DNA from: Fluviicola sp.
GTDB taxonomy: Bacteria; Bacteroidota; Bacteroidia; Flavobacteriales_D; Crocinitomicaceae
Reading direction: 5' to 3'
DNA: 64,000 nt
Assembly (NCBI RefSeq): GCF_039596395.1
Contig: NZ_JBCNJT010000003.1
Coordinates: 457,764 to 521,763 of the forward strand
A program made the position numbers and the translations under genes. Of the stretch, positions 60,001-64,000 are shown one piece after another. Under the pieces are notes generated by a model, which was not told where the DNA came from, did no database searches, and saw nothing but the letters and a program-made list of their open reading frames with translations. Every line of letters begins with the position of its first letter. Within the stretch, counting starts at the first letter, position 1.

Positions 60001-61411
60001 AATACTATTATTGTGTCTTTGTGTGTGGGGAGGAAGTCTATATGGGCAACAAGTTCCTTTCTACAATCATTACCTGATAAATCCGTTTGTCTATAATCCT
60101 GCTTCAACAGGAGCAAGCGATTATGTAAATGCTAGTTTCGTGCGGAACCAGCGTTATTCGTCTTTTGGTTCTACCGCCGTAAATAACTACCTGACAGTTG
60201 ACGGTCCTATCGCAAAAGGGAATATGGGATTGGGATTAATCGTTGCTCACCAGAACCAGGGAATTCAGCAGCAATTAATGTCCAGTTTGAATTACAGTTA
60301 CAAATTGAAGATCAACGAGGCTCACAACATCCGGTTTGGTGTTTCAGCCGGAGTTTTGGATAATCGCATAGATTACAACCAGATCAATGCACAGGATATC
60401 AATGATCCGTATTTAACCGGATTGAGACCCACAGCTCCGACGTTCGATATGAACGTGGGGTTGTTGTATAATTGGAAAGATTTGAGAATCGGAATTTCAG
60501 TTCCGCAGATTATCGGAGGAAAGGTGAAGTATGCCCGCGAAAAGAGCAGGGGATATTACCAGTTGGAAAGACATTACATGATGTCCCTGGAGTATGATTT
60601 TCACGTGAATGAAAAATTCATTATCCGCCCGAATGCTGTTTTAAGATATATGCCGAATATTCCGCTTCAATACGATGTGACTGCCATGGCGCTTTATAAC
60701 AACATGGTTTGGGCGTCGGCTACTTATAAATCCGATTATGCGGTGCAGTTCAACGCAGGTGTTCGCGTGTTTGATTTCCTGAGAGTAGGATATAGCTATG
60801 AATTGCTGATCGGTTCCATGAAGACGTACAATACCGGAATGAACCATGAGATTTTCTTAGGATTCTCTTTCAAAGGAAAAAGAGAGAAAGAAATTCAGAT
60901 TGTGGAGAAAGAAGTTCGCGTACCGGATGATTTGGCGGCAAAACAGCGTGATTCTGTTCAGAAACTCAAAGATGAACTGGAAGCTCAATTGAAACGTTTG
61001 TTGGAAGAGCGTGCTGAAAAAGACCGTTTACAAAGAGAAAAAGACTCCCTGGCAAATTTAGCTAAAGTTGAAAAACCTGTTCCTGTTGATACTGTGAAAC
61101 CAAGGGTTACCACCCCGGAAGTAATCCCGGTAGCAAAAGGATATAGTTTCGTGAATCTGGATAAAAGCCAGTCTCCGGATGGATTTTACGTGATTACGGG
61201 AGTTTTCTCGAACAGGCAAAATGCGGATCTCATGCTTTCGAAAAACCTGAGCGAATACCCGGGATCCTATTTGGTGATTAATGAATCGAACAATTACTAC
61301 TATGTGGTAATCCTGTACTCTTTAGACCAGGAGTTGGCTTCGAAAACCTTTAATGACTACAAAACGAAGAAGAAACAAAAAGTTTGGATTTTAAATTACA
61401 TAAAGAATTAG
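59993..61411 (+). CDS. PorP/SprF-family T9SS protein with C-terminal coiled coil and SPOR-like domain
   Basis: 472 residues. Signal peptide (L-L-L-C-L-C-V-W-G-G-S-L-Y-G-Q) followed by the SprF hallmark P-F-Y-N-H-Y-L-I-N-P-F-V-Y-N-P-A and a barrel of about 300 residues. This is unusually extended by a charged coiled coil (about 305-360: E-K-E-V-R-V-P-D-D-L-A-A-K-Q-R) and a C-terminal SPOR-like module (about 385-472). SPOR domains bind denuded peptidoglycan glycan, so this protein could tie the T9SS component to the cell wall. It overlaps the upstream cargo gene by eight bases; its natural pair. Confidence 0.88.
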   Translation: MNKILLLCLCVWGGSLYGQQVPFYNHYLINPFVYNPASTGASDYVNASFVRNQRYSSFGSTAVNNYLTVDGPIAKGNMGLGLIVAHQNQGIQQQLMSSLNYSYKLKINEAHNIRFGVSAGVLDNRIDYNQINAQDINDPYLTGLRPTAPTFDMNVGLLYNWKDLRIGISVPQIIGGKVKYAREKSRGYYQLERHYMMSLEYDFHVNEKFIIRPNAVLRYMPNIPLQYDVTAMALYNNMVWASATYKSDYAVQFNAGVRVFDFLRVGYSYELLIGSMKTYNTGMNHEIFLGFSFKGKREKEIQIVEKEVRVPDDLAAKQRDSVQKLKDELEAQLKRLLEERAEKDRLQREKDSLANLAKVEKPVPVDTVKPRVTTPEVIPVAKGYSFVNLDKSQSPDGFYVITGVFSNRQNADLMLSKNLSEYPGSYLVINESNNYYYVVILYSLDQELASKTFNDYKTKKKQKVWILNYIKN

Positions 61412-61467
61412 CATAAAGGAATACAAGTACCAAATATAACAACACACATCTTACAAACCAGAACACC

Positions 61468-64000
61468 ATGACTATGAAAAGAACTGCTGCTTTTAGATCA
61501 GTAAGCAATGTCGTTGCATGCTTTCTCTTGTTTTTATTTGCTCATTTTACCACGAACGGGCAAATAGTGTTAAACCAAACAACTGCGAATAACTATGTCG
61601 CCAATATCTGTGGGCCGGGGATTACATTTTCCAATGTAACACTTACGGGAGACGCAGGTGCGATCGCTCAGTTTGTTGGTGGTACTTCTGCCGGAATCGG
61701 CGCATCGATGAACTCAGGTGTAGTAATGAGTACCGGTTATGTAAACACGGCGACTGCCCTTCAGGGAGGTCCCGGAACATTCCGTTCTTCGGATAATAAC
61801 GGGGTGGCAATCGCGGAATTGAATACCATTGCAGGAGCAACCGCAAGAGACGGGATTATCCTGGAATTTGACTTTGTCCCGATCACCAACAATATCAATG
61901 TAAACTATGTATTCGGTTCCGAAGAATACAATGAGTTTGTGAATTCTGGGTATAACGATGCCTTTGCGTTCTTTATCAGTGGTCCGGGAATTGGTACTCC
62001 TACAAATATCGCGGTGCTTCCGCCTACAACTCCTGTAACCATTGATAATATCAATAACTTCACTAATTCGGCATCCTATAGAAATAACGAAGCATTGAAC
62101 AACAATAACGTCATGGATGGTTATACGGTTCAATTGACTGCATCACGTGCAGTACAGGCTTGTCAGACATACCACATTCGTTTGATGATTGCCGACGGAG
62201 GTGACCAGATCTATGATTCCTGGGTGTTTATCCAGGAGAACGGATTATTTGCAGTGGGAAATCCGCCGGTTTCGTCTGTAACTTCAAGTGGTGCAGGACC
62301 TGGTGTTTTCCCGGAAGGATGTGCCAACAATACCATGACATTTTCCATTCCTACCGCTCAGGCTACGAATTTCTCATTCAATGTGACCTGGACAGGAACT
62401 GCAACTTCTGGTGTAGATTATGCGGCATTACCTACTACCATTACGATTCCGGCAGGTCAAACTTCTGTTACCATTCCGGTAAACGTAACATTGGATGGAG
62501 TAGCAGAAGGAACAGAAACGCTGATTTGTAATTATCCTGCTACGGTCTGTATGCCGGGTTCGGCAAATGTCAATATCATTGATTCCAATCCTTTAACAAC
62601 GGTCGCCAGCGCAGATGCTTTGATATGTACCGCGGGGGGAAGTGTACCGATTTCCGCCACTTCGTCAGGTGGAACGGGTACTGTAACTCTAACCTGGAAT
62701 AACGGAGCAGGAACGGGAAGTCCGGTAACTGTCTCTCCGGCTGCTACCACTACTTATACGGTTACTGCAACCGATCAGTGTGGAAATACGGCAACAGACC
62801 AGGTGGTGGTAACCAATGGAGCATTAGCAGCACCAACCGTAACCCCGACAGCAGAGTCTTGTGCGAACTATAACAATGGGTCGGTGGTTATCAACAACCC
62901 GGTTGGTAACGGACCTTATACAGTGAATATTTCCGGCCCGACAACAGGATCTGTGGTGGAAGCAAACACGGCAGGAGCTACAGCTAATTTTACCAATCTT
63001 CCCGACGGGAATTACAATTACACGGTTACCGGTGCAAACGGATGTACCAGAACAGGTACCTTTACGATAGGTGCAGGAGCAGTTTGTTGTAGCGTTACCG
63101 CTGCAGGAACAAATGTTGCCTGTAACAGTGCCACTACGGGTTCAGCTACTGCTACCCCAACGGGATTGGCACCTTACACGTATTCCTGGACAGGTGGTCA
63201 GACTACCCAGACAGCATCCAATTTAGGAGCAGGTTCTTACACGGTTACCATGACCGATAACTCGGGTTGTGTAGCTACAGCAAACGTAGTGATTACCCAG
63301 CCAACAGCTTTAAGCGGTACATTGACACCGGTGAATGTGAGTTGTAACGGAGCCTGCAACGGAACTATTACAGTGGCGGCATCGGGTGGAACCCCGGCTT
63401 ACCAGTACAGCATCAACGGTGGTCCTTTCCAGGCATCGAATACCTTTACAGGTTTATGTAACGGAACGTATGCAGTAACGATCAAGGATGCGAATAACTG
63501 TACGGTTGTTCTAAACCAGAACATTACTCAGCCAGCCATTTTGAACTTAACGCAAAGTGCGATCGCCCCGGCAACCTGCGGATCCAATACCGGGTCTGTG
63601 ACCGTTGCAGCAACGGGCGGAACAGCACCTTATTCCTATACGCTCAATGGTGGAGCAAGCCAGGCCAGTGCTACCTTCAACGGATTGGCAGCCGGAACAT
63701 ACAACGTGGTTGTGACCGATAACCGGGGATGTACCAAAAACTTGTCGATTACTATCGTAGCTACCAATGCACCGATCGCTTCGATCCAGAGCCAGACCAA
63801 CGTAAGTTGTTTTGGAGGTGTGAACGGATCGGTGATCATCGGAGTTGCGGGTGGATCCTCTCCATTCAGTTATTCCTTGAATGGTGGTCCTTCCCAGGCA
63901 TCGAATACCTTTACGAACTTAACGGCAGGATCTTACACGGCTACCGTAGTTGATGCGAACGGTTGTTCTGCCACAGTTCCGTTTACGATCACAAGCCCTC
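61468..64000 (+). CDS. Choice-of-anchor/Calx-beta/SprB-repeat surface protein (partial, C-terminus beyond window)
   Basis: At least 844 residues, running off the window. Signal peptide (V-V-A-C-F-L-L-F-L-F-A-H-F, cleavage near T-N-G-Q) after an ATG at 61468 (a second ATG at 61474). Residues about 40-250 are a choice-of-anchor L-type domain (G-I-G-A-S-M-N-S-G-V-V-M-S-T-G, F-G-S-E-E-Y-N-E-F). A Calx-beta-like module (about 280-360: T-A-T-S-G-V-D-Y-A-A-L-P) follows, then Ig-like modules and at least four SprB-type repeats (S-C-N-G-x-C-N-G-T-I, G-G-T-P-A-Y-Q-Y-S-I-N-G-G). SprB repeats are characteristic of gliding adhesins. The missing C-terminus should hold a T9SS type B sorting domain. Confidence 0.88.
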   Translation, partial: MTMKRTAAFRSVSNVVACFLLFLFAHFTTNGQIVLNQTTANNYVANICGPGITFSNVTLTGDAGAIAQFVGGTSAGIGASMNSGVVMSTGYVNTATALQGGPGTFRSSDNNGVAIAELNTIAGATARDGIILEFDFVPITNNINVNYVFGSEEYNEFVNSGYNDAFAFFISGPGIGTPTNIAVLPPTTPVTIDNINNFTNSASYRNNEALNNNNVMDGYTVQLTASRAVQACQTYHIRLMIADGGDQIYDSWVFIQENGLFAVGNPPVSSVTSSGAGPGVFPEGCANNTMTFSIPTAQATNFSFNVTWTGTATSGVDYAALPTTITIPAGQTSVTIPVNVTLDGVAEGTETLICNYPATVCMPGSANVNIIDSNPLTTVASADALICTAGGSVPISATSSGGTGTVTLTWNNGAGTGSPVTVSPAATTTYTVTATDQCGNTATDQVVVTNGALAAPTVTPTAESCANYNNGSVVINNPVGNGPYTVNISGPTTGSVVEANTAGATANFTNLPDGNYNYTVTGANGCTRTGTFTIGAGAVCCSVTAAGTNVACNSATTGSATATPTGLAPYTYSWTGGQTTQTASNLGAGSYTVTMTDNSGCVATANVVITQPTALSGTLTPVNVSCNGACNGTITVAASGGTPAYQYSINGGPFQASNTFTGLCNGTYAVTIKDANNCTVVLNQNITQPAILNLTQSAIAPATCGSNTGSVTVAATGGTAPYSYTLNGGASQASATFNGLAAGTYNVVVTDNRGCTKNLSITIVATNAPIASIQSQTNVSCFGGVNGSVIIGVAGGSSPFSYSLNGGPSQASNTFTNLTAGSYTATVVDANGCSATVPFTITSP
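63418..63914 (+). repeat. Near-identical DNA segments within SprB repeats
   Basis: 32 bases at 63418-63449 and 63883-63914 (both GGTGGTCCTT[T/C]CCAGGCATC... style) differ at one base, 465 bases apart, that is two repeat units. The intervening unit is clearly different, so similarity is stronger between alternate units. Confidence 0.7.

Noticed and set aside
61468..64000. SprB unit recurrences as a mobile element
   Set aside because: They are in frame within one coding sequence and reflect protein repeats.

Overview
The window reads as a chromosomal segment of a free-living Bacteroidota, most likely Flavobacteriales and perhaps the Crocinitomicaceae/Fluviicola group. The evidence is type IX secretion (T9SS) cargo with type A and type B C-terminal sorting domains, two PorP/SprF genes, SprB-type repeats, a TonB receptor with a carboxypeptidase-like N-terminal domain, bacillithiol biosynthesis (BshB1), TAnnTTTG promoter boxes and few clear Shine-Dalgarno sites. 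The genus is an inference. I saw no rRNA, tRNA, CRISPR array, transposase or prophage gene.

Layout. 1-7 kb (minus strand): TlpA-type thioredoxin lipoprotein (cut by the window edge), gatB, a DUF2157/GDYXXLXY membrane pair, purine nucleoside phosphorylase and lpxK. 7-15 kb (mostly plus): glycosyltransferase, Nif3-like protein with its zinc-ribbon partner, then an overlapping redox operon of a fused CcsB/CcsA cytochrome c assembly protein, glutathione peroxidase and bshB1. 15-25 kb (minus): FMN reductase, a beta-helix T9SS protein next to a TonB receptor, a Gre-like protein, a GT4 glycosyltransferase, a secreted serine hydrolase and a cysteine desulfurase. 25-30.4 kb: small accessory genes (YdeI-like, vWA, lipoproteins, HD hydrolase, DUF4304-like, SRPBCC, NTF2-like), with an AT-rich patch near 28-29.3 kb. 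30.5-33.7 kb (plus): recF, a DUF721 gene, panB and an RluA-type synthase. 33.8-38.5 kb: a three-gene signalling operon (kinase-less propeller sensor, TPR histidine kinase, NarL-type regulator). 38.6-46.6 kb (minus): a 2318-residue type B adhesin followed by its SprF. 47-51 kb (minus): T9SS protein, outer-membrane barrel, M48 peptidase. 51.4-56.8 kb (plus): APC permease, TolB-like lipoprotein, ffh, transglutaminase-like protein. 56.9-57.6 kb: rhodanese-thioredoxin fusion. 57.8-64 kb (plus): a second type B cargo plus SprF-SPOR set, then a SprB-repeat protein that runs off the window.

How it works together. Much of the window serves the cell envelope: two cargo/SprF export modules, three type A T9SS proteins, a TonB receptor, lipid A synthesis and surface glycosyltransferases. 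The signalling operon lies directly beside the giant adhesin locus and may control surface functions, though nothing in the sequence proves this.

The least explained structure is intergenic. Several unrelated short words are each iterated and mirrored into small palindromic elements, and some recur kilobases apart: GTAGGG..AAAAATTTTT..CCCTAC (four copies), a TTTGCC/GGCAAA element (two near-identical copies 14.8 kb apart), ATTATCAA/TTGATAAT (two copies), CATGATATCATG (two copies), ATTCG-AATT words fused to promoter boxes, and GTTCAA/TTGAAC clusters (three sites). The giant adhesin also carries a 3 x 3 higher-order module repeat.
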